Part shown: positions 53,461-61,745 of the stretch, piece after piece
Layout: every line of letters begins with the position of its first letter
Position numbering within the stretch: position 1 is the first letter of the stretch
Assembly (NCBI GenBank): GCA_052034865.1
Contig: JBPOIC010000003.1
Location: 9,875 to 73,874 of the forward strand
Reading direction: 5' to 3'
DNA from: JBPOIC01 sp052034865
GTDB lineage: Bacteria; UBA10199; JADFYH01
Length of the DNA: 64,000 nucleotides
Program-made: the position numbers and the translations under genes
Notes under the pieces: model-generated
Seen by the model: the letters and a program-made list of their open reading frames with translations, nothing else
Told to the model about the DNA's origin: nothing
Database searches by the model: none

Positions 53461-54402
53461 ATGATTAAACCTTCCTCCGTTCAGCCCGGTGAAACAATTG
53501 GAATTGTCGCCCCTGCTTCTTCATTTGATGTGGATGAGTTTCATAAAGGGATTCGTTGTCTTGAAAACCTCGGATTTCGGGTGCGGTATCGGGAAGATAT
53601 TTTTTCAAAATATAAATATCTAGCGGGTACCGATGAGCGACGGGCAGCGGAACTGATGGATTTTTTTACGGACCCTTCCATCAAAGCTATTTTGTGCGCT
53701 CGTGGAGGATACGGGACCTCTCGACTTCTTCCCTTGCTCGATTTTGATCAAATCAAAAAATTTCCAAAAGTATTAATAGGTTATTCAGACATATCCCTGC
53801 TTCTTTTAGCGCTTCAGCAATCTCTATCCTGGGTGGTTTTTCATGGTCCAGTTGTTGCCAAAACGATGGGAGAGGATTGGAAATTCGAGGATCAGGCCTC
53901 CTTTTTTCATTGCTTGACGAATTCGGCCCCTTTGGGTGAAGTGCGGCGATCCGAACTTGTCTATCTAAATGAAGGTTGCGCAAAAGGGGTTTTGACTGGT
54001 GGGTGCCTTTCGATCATGTGCTCAAGTCTAGGCACTCCCTACGAGATTGAACCTGAAAACAAGATTTTGTTTCTCGAAGAAGTAAATGAAAAACCCTATG
54101 CGATCGACCGGATGCTCACGCAGCTCAAACTTTCAGGAAAATTTAGGAATTTAAGAGGGATTGTTTTTGGACCCTTTAAAAACAGTGGACTCTCAACCCG
54201 AGAACTTCAGGAGTTTTTAATCGAAGTTTTGGGTTTCGTTGATTTTCCGGTTGTTTTTGGATTTCCTTCAGGTCATCTCGAATCTCTCATGACCATTCCC
54301 TTTGGGGTTGAAGTGGAGCTCGACTCAAAAACAGGTGCAATCAATTTTGTAGAAGGAGCGCTGCTGAATGCCATCCCTCATCAAGATCGACAAGGCGTTT
54401 GA
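53461..54402 (+). CDS. ldcA: LD-carboxypeptidase (peptidase S66)
   Basis: The protein is 313 aa. The S66 family pattern is clear: GETIGIVAPASSFD near the start, ILCARGGYGTSRLLP, nucleophile Ser in LIGYSDISLLL, Glu in ILFLEEVNEKPYAIDRML and His in FPSGHLESLMTIPFG. It trims the terminal D-Ala from tetrapeptides released from peptidoglycan and acts in the cytoplasm during murein recycling. It overlaps the next gene by 35 nt, so the two are coupled. Confidence 0.94.
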   Translation: MIKPSSVQPGETIGIVAPASSFDVDEFHKGIRCLENLGFRVRYREDIFSKYKYLAGTDERRAAELMDFFTDPSIKAILCARGGYGTSRLLPLLDFDQIKKFPKVLIGYSDISLLLLALQQSLSWVVFHGPVVAKTMGEDWKFEDQASFFHCLTNSAPLGEVRRSELVYLNEGCAKGVLTGGCLSIMCSSLGTPYEIEPENKILFLEEVNEKPYAIDRMLTQLKLSGKFRNLRGIVFGPFKNSGLSTRELQEFLIEVLGFVDFPVVFGFPSGHLESLMTIPFGVEVELDSKTGAINFVEGALLNAIPHQDRQGV

Positions 54403-55459
54403 AGAGGCAATTAAACAAGGAGTTTTTCCTGGGGCCTGTCTCGCAGTTGGAACTCCTAAAAAAAGTCTTTTCAAAAAACATTACGGTTGGGCCGAGCGCT
54501 TTCCGGTTGAGCGCAAACTAAGTCTAAAAACCTATTTTGATATTGCTTCCCTCACAAAACCTCTCGTCACCACTCTGTTGACGATGATGTTTGTTGAAAA
54601 AAATCTCCTCGCTCTCGATGCATCGGTTTCTAAATACTTCTCGAGCTGGAAAAAAGAACCCTACGGACAAATTCAAATCAAACATCTGCTGCAACACACC
54701 TCGGGCCTACCGGCCTGGAAACCTTATTTTGAAAATTTAATGCCCGCTTTGATCGAAAGTGGAAATTTTGACGAGATTCGCAAAGAGCTGACAGGTAAGA
54801 TCCTGAAAGAGTCCTTGGAATTTGGAACGGGCAAATCCAGGGTGTATAGTGATTTGGGATTTATTTTACTGGGGCTCATCCTCGAAAAAATCGCAGAGAA
54901 ACCCCTCGATAAACTTTTTGAAGAATGGATTGCAAAGCCTCTTAAACTTCAACATTCCTTTTTTGTCCGTTGGAATCAAAAACCCAAGCACAAACGGGTT
55001 GAGTTTGCGACAACCAGCAAGTGTTTGATTCGTCGGAAAATCTTAGCGGGAGAAGTCGATGATCCCCATGCGTGGCTGCTCGGAGGAGTGGCGGGTCATG
55101 CGGGGCTTTTTTCGAGTTTATCCGATCTGATTTCTTTGGCTGAAGAGATTTTGCTCATGGATGCCGACAAAAGTAAGCTCATTAAAAAAGAAACCTTTCG
55201 AAGGTTTGTAGATGAAAAAATTCCATTAGGATGGGATACGCCCTCACCCGAAGGGTCACAGGCAGGGGGCTTGTTTTCAAAAAATACGATCGGTCATTTG
55301 GGTTTTACCGGCTGCTCAATCTGGATCGATCTTTTGAAAAAATCTTATGTCATCTTGCTGACAAATCGCGTCCATCTCGATCCGAAAAATGAGCAGATCA
55401 AACTTTTTCGTCCGATGATTCACGAGCTTGTTTTAAAAACCTTTCGCTTGGCATCTTAA
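54368..55459 (+). CDS. Serine hydrolase of the beta-lactamase/penicillin-binding fold
   Basis: The protein is 363 aa. The catalytic SxxK tetrad is in DIASLTKPLVTT, the YxN-type position in SRVYSDLGFILLG, and a third motif lies near GHLGFTGCSIWID. This is the class C beta-lactamase-like fold (esterases, D-aminopeptidases, carboxypeptidases), not necessarily resistance. No signal peptide is visible, so it is probably cytoplasmic. It starts inside ldcA (35-nt overlap), so a joint role in peptidoglycan-fragment processing is a reasonable inference. Confidence 0.88.
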   Translation: MPSLIKIDKAFEEAIKQGVFPGACLAVGTPKKSLFKKHYGWAERFPVERKLSLKTYFDIASLTKPLVTTLLTMMFVEKNLLALDASVSKYFSSWKKEPYGQIQIKHLLQHTSGLPAWKPYFENLMPALIESGNFDEIRKELTGKILKESLEFGTGKSRVYSDLGFILLGLILEKIAEKPLDKLFEEWIAKPLKLQHSFFVRWNQKPKHKRVEFATTSKCLIRRKILAGEVDDPHAWLLGGVAGHAGLFSSLSDLISLAEEILLMDADKSKLIKKETFRRFVDEKIPLGWDTPSPEGSQAGGLFSKNTIGHLGFTGCSIWIDLLKKSYVILLTNRVHLDPKNEQIKLFRPMIHELVLKTFRLAS

Positions 55460-55497
55460 CTTCTCTATTTTTTCTTTTGGATTCCGATTGTTTTTAT

Positions 55498-55540
55498 TCC
55501 CCTCCTTTGGAGGAGTGCCCGTCCGGGCGTGGTGTTTCTG
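55498..55540. repeat. CCCCTCCTTTGGAGG dispersed repeat, copy 2
   Basis: The element reads TCCCCTCCTTTGGAGGAG, then TGCCCGTCCGGGCGTGGTG. It matches the copy at 47166-47209 with only a few differences. It lies between the serine hydrolase and mnmE genes. Confidence 0.7.
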
Positions 55541-55576
55541 AAGGTGAAAAATGGATGTTCAACCTCTTCTAATTGA

Positions 55577-55622
55577 GCATCCTTCGACAGGCCAAGTCCG
55601 CCGCAGAAGGATCAGGATGTCC
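55577..55622 (+). repeat. About 46-bp dispersed repeat (CATCCTTCGACAGGCCAAG type), copy 1
   Basis: The element contains CATCCTTCGACAGGCCAAG, then TCCGCCGCAGAAGGATC and AGGATGTCCC; its ends are inverted (CATCCT/AGGATG). A longer copy in the opposite orientation is at 63891-63941. It lies in the gap before mnmE. Confidence 0.75.
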
Positions 55623-55649
55623 CAAAAATATGTTCTGCTCTCAAAATGA

Positions 55650-55676
55650 GTAGGGCGGGAGGAACCCCGCCCCTAC
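55650..55676. repeat. GTAGGGCGGG..CCCGCCCCTAC hairpin
   Basis: GTAGGGCGGG pairs with CCCCGCCCCTAC with one bulged base and a short loop. It belongs to the same GTAGGGGCG family as 26020-26045 and 29303-29331. It lies between convergent genes and could also slow transcription. Confidence 0.6.
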
Positions 55677-55742
55677 CTAAGATTGAGATCAGAGATATTC
55701 TTCTAACTTCTGAATTCTGCTTCCTGACTTCTATCTCCTCCC

Positions 55743-57203
55743 CTATTTTCCAATACAAAATCGTCCAAAAATATCTTCAAGAATGTGCTCGGTGGTGACC
55801 TCGCCGATAATCTCACCCATCGCGTTTGCAGCCTGCAACACATCGGCTGAAATCAGCTCAAATGAAATACCTGCCATCAGTCCTTCTCGGGCCGTGCGAA
55901 GGGCTGCAACGCTTTTCTCAATCGCCACCCGGTGGCGCTCGTGATTAAGAATCAAACTCTCCATTTTCTGAAACTCTTCCAGTTCAAACAGTGCCGGAAT
56001 TTTATCTTCGAGAGCTTTCATTCCCCAGCCTGTCTTGGCGGAGATCTGGCAGCTGGGAGCTTGGCTTAGGAAAGGAAATCGAGTCGTTAAATCGTTAAGA
56101 GTCCAGACGGAGGGCAAATCCTGTTTATTGAGAATCAGAAGGATTTTTTTATTTTCCAGATGGGAGAAAATTGCAAAGTCTTCCGGCTCAAGTGCGCGGG
56201 AAGGATCGAGAAGAGCGAGCACGAGATCGGCGCGTGCAAGCCAGCGGCGTGAGCGCTCGATTCCTTCGCGCTCCACCTCACCAGTTGCATCGCGAATACC
56301 GGCGGTATCGATCAGACGCAGCGAAATCCCTTTGAGCTGGATCTGTTTTTCGATCACATCCCGTGTGGTTCCTGGCTCGGCGTGGACAATCGCTGCCTCT
56401 TCACGAGTCAGGGCGTTGAGAAGACTGCTTTTGCCCACGTTGGGTTTTCCAATCAGGGCCACGATCAGTCCTTCACGCAGAATGCGACCGCGCTCATATC
56501 CATCCAACCATTCTTGCATCTGATCCAAAGCTCCATCCATTTTCTTTAAAGTTGATTTACGATCGAGGATGTCGATGTCTTCTTCAGGAAAATCGATGGC
56601 CGCTTCCAGCAGGACCAAAAGATCCAAAAGAGAAGCCCGTAAAATAGAAATAGGTTTGGAGAGCATGCCTTTCCATTGCGCTTGGGCGAGCTTTAAGGCC
56701 TGATCGGATCTTGCCGCAATCATATCCGCCACGGCTTCGGCCTGAGAGAGATCGATTTTTCCATTGAGAAATGCCCGCTGTGAGAACTCACCGGGTTCGG
56801 CAGGTCGCACACCGAGATGATAGATGACTTCGAGAATTTTTTGGGAGATCAGCCGTCCCCCGTGGATATGAAGTTCAACGGTTTCTTCGCCGGTAAAGGA
56901 GCGGGGGGCTTTCATCCAAACGGCCATGCCTTCATCGAGGAGGGTGTTTTGAGGACCGAAGATTTTTCCGTAATAGAGCCGATGGCTTTCATAATCTTCA
57001 GGAGAAGTTTTGGAGCCATTCCGCAGGAAGGCGGGACGAAAAAGGGTCGTTAAAATCTGAGGGGCTTTAGGTCCGCTGATACGCAGGACGGCGATTCCGC
57101 CTTCTCCAGGCGCAGTGGCCAAGGCGGCGATTGTTTCAGTTTGGGCTGTTGGCATGGGGGTTGGGGGGTGTGGGTGAGTCGTATGTTCAGACTGGTTATC
57201 CAT
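55743..57203 (-). CDS. mnmE: tRNA modification GTPase MnmE
   Basis: The protein is 486 aa when started at ATG 57203, or 470 aa from ATG 57155; the conserved part begins IAALATAPGEGGIAVLRISG just after the second ATG. The G domain has IGKPNVGKSSLLN, the switch motif AEPGTTRDVIEKQ, DTAGIRD and NKQD. The C-terminal FGRFCIGK with its reactive Cys is intact. With MnmG it modifies the wobble uridine of tRNAs. ATG 57203 overlaps the stop of the CBS gene, suggesting coupling. It is far from rnpA-yidC, its common neighbours. Confidence 0.97.
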   Translation of the reverse strand: MDNQSEHTTHPHPPTPMPTAQTETIAALATAPGEGGIAVLRISGPKAPQILTTLFRPAFLRNGSKTSPEDYESHRLYYGKIFGPQNTLLDEGMAVWMKAPRSFTGEETVELHIHGGRLISQKILEVIYHLGVRPAEPGEFSQRAFLNGKIDLSQAEAVADMIAARSDQALKLAQAQWKGMLSKPISILRASLLDLLVLLEAAIDFPEEDIDILDRKSTLKKMDGALDQMQEWLDGYERGRILREGLIVALIGKPNVGKSSLLNALTREEAAIVHAEPGTTRDVIEKQIQLKGISLRLIDTAGIRDATGEVEREGIERSRRWLARADLVLALLDPSRALEPEDFAIFSHLENKKILLILNKQDLPSVWTLNDLTTRFPFLSQAPSCQISAKTGWGMKALEDKIPALFELEEFQKMESLILNHERHRVAIEKSVAALRTAREGLMAGISFELISADVLQAANAMGEIIGEVTTEHILEDIFGRFCIGK

Positions 57204-57600
57204 TAATCTTTAAGATGGTGTTGAAAATATCGGCATTACTGAGAATGCCGACGATTTGATCTCCATCGAAAACGACCAGGCGTCTGACTCCGGAAAGTCG
57301 CATCAGACGTGCGGCGTGTTTGATACCTACCCCTGATTGAATCGCAATCACGGGTTTTGTGGCAAGATCAGAAACTTTCAGTAATGAGATGGATTCCCAG
57401 TTTTCGGATAATTCCACCACGACATCTTTGCGTGTGATGATTCCATACGCATCTTTGGCATGTTCCTTTTCGACGATCAGAGAAGATACCTTCAGATCTC
57501 CCATCTGGTGGATTGCCTGAGCCAATGACACAGATTCTTTGACCAGGCAGACTTTACGCTGCATGAGCTCACTGACGGTGTAATCGGATAAGGCTTTCAT
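57196..57600 (-). CDS. CBS-domain protein
   Basis: The protein is 134 aa from ATG 57600 with AAGGAT upstream; the frame opens earlier but without a better start. It consists almost entirely of two CBS domains (VSELMQRKVCLVKESVSLAQA, VSSLIVEKEHAKDAYGIITRK; then VSDLATKPVIAIQSGVGIKH, GVRRLVVFDGDQIVGILSNAD), which together bind adenine nucleotides and act as an energy sensor. It has no other domain, so its partner is unknown. It lies between fapA and mnmE; its stop overlaps the mnmE ATG by a few bases. Confidence 0.9.
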   Translation of the reverse strand: MKALSDYTVSELMQRKVCLVKESVSLAQAIHQMGDLKVSSLIVEKEHAKDAYGIITRKDVVVELSENWESISLLKVSDLATKPVIAIQSGVGIKHAARLMRLSGVRRLVVFDGDQIVGILSNADIFNTILKING

Positions 57601-57655
57601 AGGGATCCTTTCTTGCAGAATCAAAACTGTAGGTAATTTAGTTACAAAAGAAGGG

Positions 57656-59266
57656 TTATTTTCTATTCCAGCGCACGACTCCTGCGTTGGCATCGGGGCT
57701 GAAAATACCCGAAGGCAATTCTTCTGTCACCCGGTATTGGTAGAGACCGAGCGAAATCTTGGCGTTCGGAAAGATCTTTTTATGTACAGTGAAGGTGGGA
57801 AGAATATTTTGGGCCGTCAGCTCCAAAAGGATGTTTCTCTTTCGGCGTTTCATCACCTGTTCCAGAATAATCCCAGAACGTTGGCGATCGACAATCCGGC
57901 CATGAATTTTGTTCTGGATTCGATTGCTTTTTCTGTTTGCAGAAAATTGCATGAACCCTTTCATTGAAGTCCGTTTTAAAAATCGAAACTCCCGTTCCAT
58001 ACGCAGCACACTTTGCCAGCGCTTGGGATCATATCCGGCGGTAATCACCACGCGGCCTTCACCTAACGATCCCACTACATTGGCCTGAATCGTACCTCCC
58101 GCTACCAGACAGCTTGTCAGCACAGCGCCCCGACGCTCGGTGACCTCGATGTTTCCCTTGCAGATGAGTTCTGAATTGACGACGGAGTCTTTGATCCTGA
58201 TATCTTTTTCGGCATGAATTTTTGCATTTTGAACAAACCGTGCCTCCAGGTTTCCCCCAGACTTCGCCTGCGTGGGACCGACGCTTCCAAAAATTCCGCC
58301 TTCCACCTTAATATTTTGATCTGATTCGACGTGAGCCGATTCAACGTTGCCAGTGACCTGCACATCGTGCGTTGCCTGGGCCATGAAATGGGGATTGATC
58401 GTTCCATGAAGCTGGAGAGAGCCAAAGACATGGATGTTTCCGGTTTCATAATTGATGTCATGATTCATTTTTAAAAGATTGGAGAGGACAATTTGAGTGG
58501 CATCCAGCTTTTCAAGCATACAGTCGATTGAAGTGACATAAACGATTTCTTCGGGAGAAACCTTCAGCTCTTCAACAAAGGGATGGAGTCTGACTTTCTT
58601 TTCCTGACCGGCCTTGGCAGGAAGTGTTTTTCCTTTGATGTTTTTTCCATTCACTCCCGAGGTAGGGGCAATCCAGCGGATCAAAGGCGTTTTGGCTTTA
58701 AGATTCGTGACGTAATCACGCTCTCTCAAATTTATGGTTTGTTTTCCCAAAGGGTCCACGGGGACTTTTTTCTCAAAGAGAATTTCCACCCGCGCATCTT
58801 TTCCATTCTGGGGATGAATGCCCTTGGCGATCTCGACCTGTTTTTCTTTTTGTTTCTCCAGCCAGATCCTGAGCATCTGCTTTCCATCTGAAACAATGAT
58901 GCCGGTGTTAATCTGTTTTTCCCGAATCAAAGTTTCCGCACGTTCCCAGCATTTTTCTACCAGCGATTCGATCTCTTCAGCTGTGAGAACATGGGGAGAG
59001 GGCCGGGAGTTATTTGGAGCAGCGGCTGTCGGGTGTTTTGGAAGAGGACTTTTTACGGCTTCTGTTTGGGGCGAGATATCCTTGGCTTTTTTATCCAATG
59101 TCTGTGCCGACGCACCTTCTATTTTATCGGCCGGAGCCTCTGAAATTGGATCGGGAGGAAGGGTGAATGCCTTCATTCTCAGCTGTGCGCTCATTTGATC
59201 TTCGGCGATCTCCAGAATCAAGTTGGGCGTTAACAGGTTGAAAATCTCATCCGTTGAAAGCGGCAT
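57656..59266 (-). CDS. FapA/DUF342 family protein
   Basis: The protein is 536 aa from ATG 59266, preceded by AGGAG at a good distance. The centre and C-terminal half show the DUF342 pattern of a repetitive beta-helix-like region: GNIHVFGSLQLHGTINPHF, VTGNVESAHVESDQNIKVEGG, FGSVGPTQAKSGGNLEARF and VSGSLGEGRVVITAGYDP-like turns. The N-terminal 130 residues are Pro/Ala-rich and charged. Members (FapA, flagellar assembly protein A) are polymerising cytoplasmic scaffolds linked to flagella or polar sites, but no flagellar genes are in the window. It is followed by the CBS gene. Confidence 0.82.
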   Translation of the reverse strand: MPLSTDEIFNLLTPNLILEIAEDQMSAQLRMKAFTLPPDPISEAPADKIEGASAQTLDKKAKDISPQTEAVKSPLPKHPTAAAPNNSRPSPHVLTAEEIESLVEKCWERAETLIREKQINTGIIVSDGKQMLRIWLEKQKEKQVEIAKGIHPQNGKDARVEILFEKKVPVDPLGKQTINLRERDYVTNLKAKTPLIRWIAPTSGVNGKNIKGKTLPAKAGQEKKVRLHPFVEELKVSPEEIVYVTSIDCMLEKLDATQIVLSNLLKMNHDINYETGNIHVFGSLQLHGTINPHFMAQATHDVQVTGNVESAHVESDQNIKVEGGIFGSVGPTQAKSGGNLEARFVQNAKIHAEKDIRIKDSVVNSELICKGNIEVTERRGAVLTSCLVAGGTIQANVVGSLGEGRVVITAGYDPKRWQSVLRMEREFRFLKRTSMKGFMQFSANRKSNRIQNKIHGRIVDRQRSGIILEQVMKRRKRNILLELTAQNILPTFTVHKKIFPNAKISLGLYQYRVTEELPSGIFSPDANAGVVRWNRK

Positions 59267-59371
59267 AGGGCTCCTGGGGTGAGAGACTCTGAATAAATGA
59301 AACAAGAGTCTTAATTTCTTCTAGCAATTTTCTTTATGAGGGCTTTTTGTTCAGGTAAGTGTAACGACTTC

Positions 59372-60658
59372 ATGATCTCAGAACAACTCAAACCTTCTTC
59401 CAGCCGGGCTTTTCATTCCTTCTTTTTTCTCCTCTTTCTTTTTCTGTCTTCATCCCCTCTTTTTGCCGAGCAGGCCCTGACGTTTGATGACTGTGTCCGC
59501 GAAGCCACGAAAGCCAACCCGGAGATCAGGGCTGCAACTCTTCAAATTCAGTCCTCAAAATTCAAAACCCGTGCGATGCAAAGCGGTTTTTTTCCTCAAG
59601 TCTCGACGGGGCTTCGCTATGATTATGGCAATGGATCCGGAAATACCTCCAGCTCAAACTCTTCCTATTCTGCGAATGTGACGGCGACGCAGGATCTGTT
59701 TTCAGGATTTAGTGACGTCGCCAAGGTCAAGCAGGCCCAGGCAAATGAAGAAATTTCCGATGCCAACCTTCAGATCGTAAAAGCGAAGGTCAGTTACGAT
59801 CTGAAATCGGCCTTTGCCAGGCTGCGATATGCCCAAAGCGCGCTCAAGCTCAGTCAGGAGATCATCCACCGACGTCAGGATAATTTAAATCTTTTGAAGC
59901 TGCGTTACGAAAATGGGAAGGAAAACCAGGGGGCGCTGCTGCTTTCTGAAGCCTATCTGGAGCAGGCCCGCTATGATGGCCTGCTTGCCAGGGATGTTTT
60001 AGAGCTTGCCCGCCAGGAACTGTCCCGAGCATTGGGTCGCGAAGAGGCATCCTCTTTGAAAATCGCGGGAGAAATTCCTCTTCGTCCTCCTCCTTCCCAA
60101 CCCGACTGGAAGACCCTCGTGCAGAGCGTTCCTGAATATCGCCAAACTCTCTCCGAAGAAAAATCTGCAACTGCTGCCATCACTTCGGCCCGTTCTCCAT
60201 TTTATCCTAATCTTGATGTCTCCACGACGCTCTCCCGCCAGGACAATACTCAGACGAATGCTAACAATCGCTTCACCGTCAGTGCCGGTCTTTCATGGCC
60301 TCTGTTTAATGGAGGAAAAGATTATTACGCCACCCAGGAGGCCGTCTCGAATCTGAAGATCGCAAAAGAAAACGAAGTAGCGACACGGCGTAAATTTTTA
60401 GTCCAGCTGCGTCAGGCTTATTGGAGTTTTGCAGAGGCCCATCAAAAACTCAAAGTCGACAGGAGTTTTTTAAAGGCCCTTCAGGTACGCGGTGAAATTG
60501 CACGCACGCAGTATGAAAATGGACTTTTGTCTTTTCAGGATTGGGATTCCATCGAAAATGATCTGATCAATCGACAAAAGCAGGTACTCCAAAGTGAGCG
60601 CGAGCGGATCATCAGTGAAGCAGCGTGGGAGCAGGTACAGGGAGGATCGGTGTTTTGA
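59372..60658 (+). CDS. TolC-family outer-membrane efflux protein
   Basis: The protein is 428 aa from ATG 59372; an in-frame start 36 nt earlier is less likely. A signal peptide (FFFLLFLFLSSSPLFA) is followed by two OEP repeats of the TolC fold: FDDCVREATKANPEIRAATL, KFKTRAMQSGFFPQVSTGLR, and later ATAAITSARSPFYPNLDVST and RFTVSAGLSWPLFNGG. It should form the outer-membrane channel of a tripartite exporter. The adaptor and MacB-like genes follow immediately on the same strand, which fixes the system type. Confidence 0.92.
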   Translation: MISEQLKPSSSRAFHSFFFLLFLFLSSSPLFAEQALTFDDCVREATKANPEIRAATLQIQSSKFKTRAMQSGFFPQVSTGLRYDYGNGSGNTSSSNSSYSANVTATQDLFSGFSDVAKVKQAQANEEISDANLQIVKAKVSYDLKSAFARLRYAQSALKLSQEIIHRRQDNLNLLKLRYENGKENQGALLLSEAYLEQARYDGLLARDVLELARQELSRALGREEASSLKIAGEIPLRPPPSQPDWKTLVQSVPEYRQTLSEEKSATAAITSARSPFYPNLDVSTTLSRQDNTQTNANNRFTVSAGLSWPLFNGGKDYYATQEAVSNLKIAKENEVATRRKFLVQLRQAYWSFAEAHQKLKVDRSFLKALQVRGEIARTQYENGLLSFQDWDSIENDLINRQKQVLQSERERIISEAAWEQVQGGSVF

Positions 60659-60728
60659 GAAGGATTTCTGTTTTTTAAGCCTTCCATGATCTGCGTGTGG
60701 TTTTGATTTTTGGATTGTGAGGAAAGTT

Positions 60729-61691
60729 ATGTCGAAGATGAAAAAAATGGGATTGGGAATTTTGGTATTGGCCGCTTTGAGTGGGGGTGGATATTTCTGG
60801 TTCTGGGAGGGATCCTCTTCCAAACCGATCTATCGCAAGGTGAATGTCACCCGAGCAGATCTTGAATCTTCTCTTCAAAGCACTGGATCGGTCCAGCCAG
60901 AAACGCGCCTGGAAATCAAGGCACCGATCGCGGGCCGTGCGGAGGAAGTGTTGGTTGAAGAAGGGCAAGCAGTCCACAAGGGTCAACTTCTGGTCTGGAT
61001 GAGCTCGACAGAGCGCGCGGCCCTGCTCGATGCCGCACGAGCTCGAGGAGCAGCTGAGCTTAAGCGCTGGGAAGTCTTTTACAAACCCACACCGGTGTTT
61101 GCATCAATCAATGGAACGGTGATCTCCAGAAATATAGAACCAGGTCAGACTTTTACCACCCAGGATGCTATTCTGGTGATGTCCGATCGGCTCTCCATTC
61201 AAGCCCAGGTTGATGAGACGGACATCGCCCAGATTCGCTCAGGGCAAAAAGCCGAAGTCGAGCTCGATGCCTATCCAGGGCAAAAAATTTCCGCCGTGGT
61301 CCACAAGGTCGCCTTTGAAGCTAAAACCGTGAGCAACGTCACCACATACCGCGTCGATGTCCTCCCCGATACCGTTCCCCCCTTTATGAAAAGCGGCATG
61401 ACGGCCAATATCCGTTTTTTAATGGAGTCGCGCCCCAATGCCCTGACGCTTCCCGCCGAAGCCGTGCAGTTCAGGAAGGGGACCTCCTTCGTCTTCGTTC
61501 CTCCTCCGCCTGGAACGCAAAATCCAGTCGAGAAACAAATTCGCACCGGCTTAATGGATGGAAAAAAAATCGAGGTCCTCTCAGGACTTTCAGAGGGTGA
61601 AGAGGTGTGGGTGTCCGAAGACAAATCCAAAACCGCTGCCCCCACGGGTACCAATCCCTTCTCCAGTTTTGGAAGAGGACGTAGGCATTGA
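60729..61691 (+). CDS. macA: MacA-like periplasmic adaptor (membrane fusion protein)
   Basis: The protein is 320 aa from ATG 60729 with AGGAAA upstream. A single N-terminal membrane segment (GLGILVLAALSGGGYFWFW) is followed by lipoyl half EIKAPIAGRAEEVLVEEGQAV, an unusually short connecting stretch (TERAALLDAARARGAAELKRWEV), the second lipoyl half INGTVISRNIEPGQTF, then beta-barrel and membrane-proximal domains. In MacA the connection is a long coiled-coil hairpin that reaches TolC; here it is only about 25 residues. It lies between the TolC-like and MacB-like genes. Confidence 0.9.
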   Translation: MSKMKKMGLGILVLAALSGGGYFWFWEGSSSKPIYRKVNVTRADLESSLQSTGSVQPETRLEIKAPIAGRAEEVLVEEGQAVHKGQLLVWMSSTERAALLDAARARGAAELKRWEVFYKPTPVFASINGTVISRNIEPGQTFTTQDAILVMSDRLSIQAQVDETDIAQIRSGQKAEVELDAYPGQKISAVVHKVAFEAKTVSNVTTYRVDVLPDTVPPFMKSGMTANIRFLMESRPNALTLPAEAVQFRKGTSFVFVPPPPGTQNPVEKQIRTGLMDGKKIEVLSGLSEGEEVWVSEDKSKTAAPTGTNPFSSFGRGRRH

Positions 61692-61745
61692 GATTGAAAG
61701 GTAAAGACAGCTCATCTGGTTTTTATCCAAAAAGCATTTTTAATC

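Noticed and set aside
54368..55459. Antibiotic-resistance beta-lactamase
   Set aside because: The fold is right, but there is no signal peptide and the gene is coupled to ldcA, which fits cell-wall recycling better.
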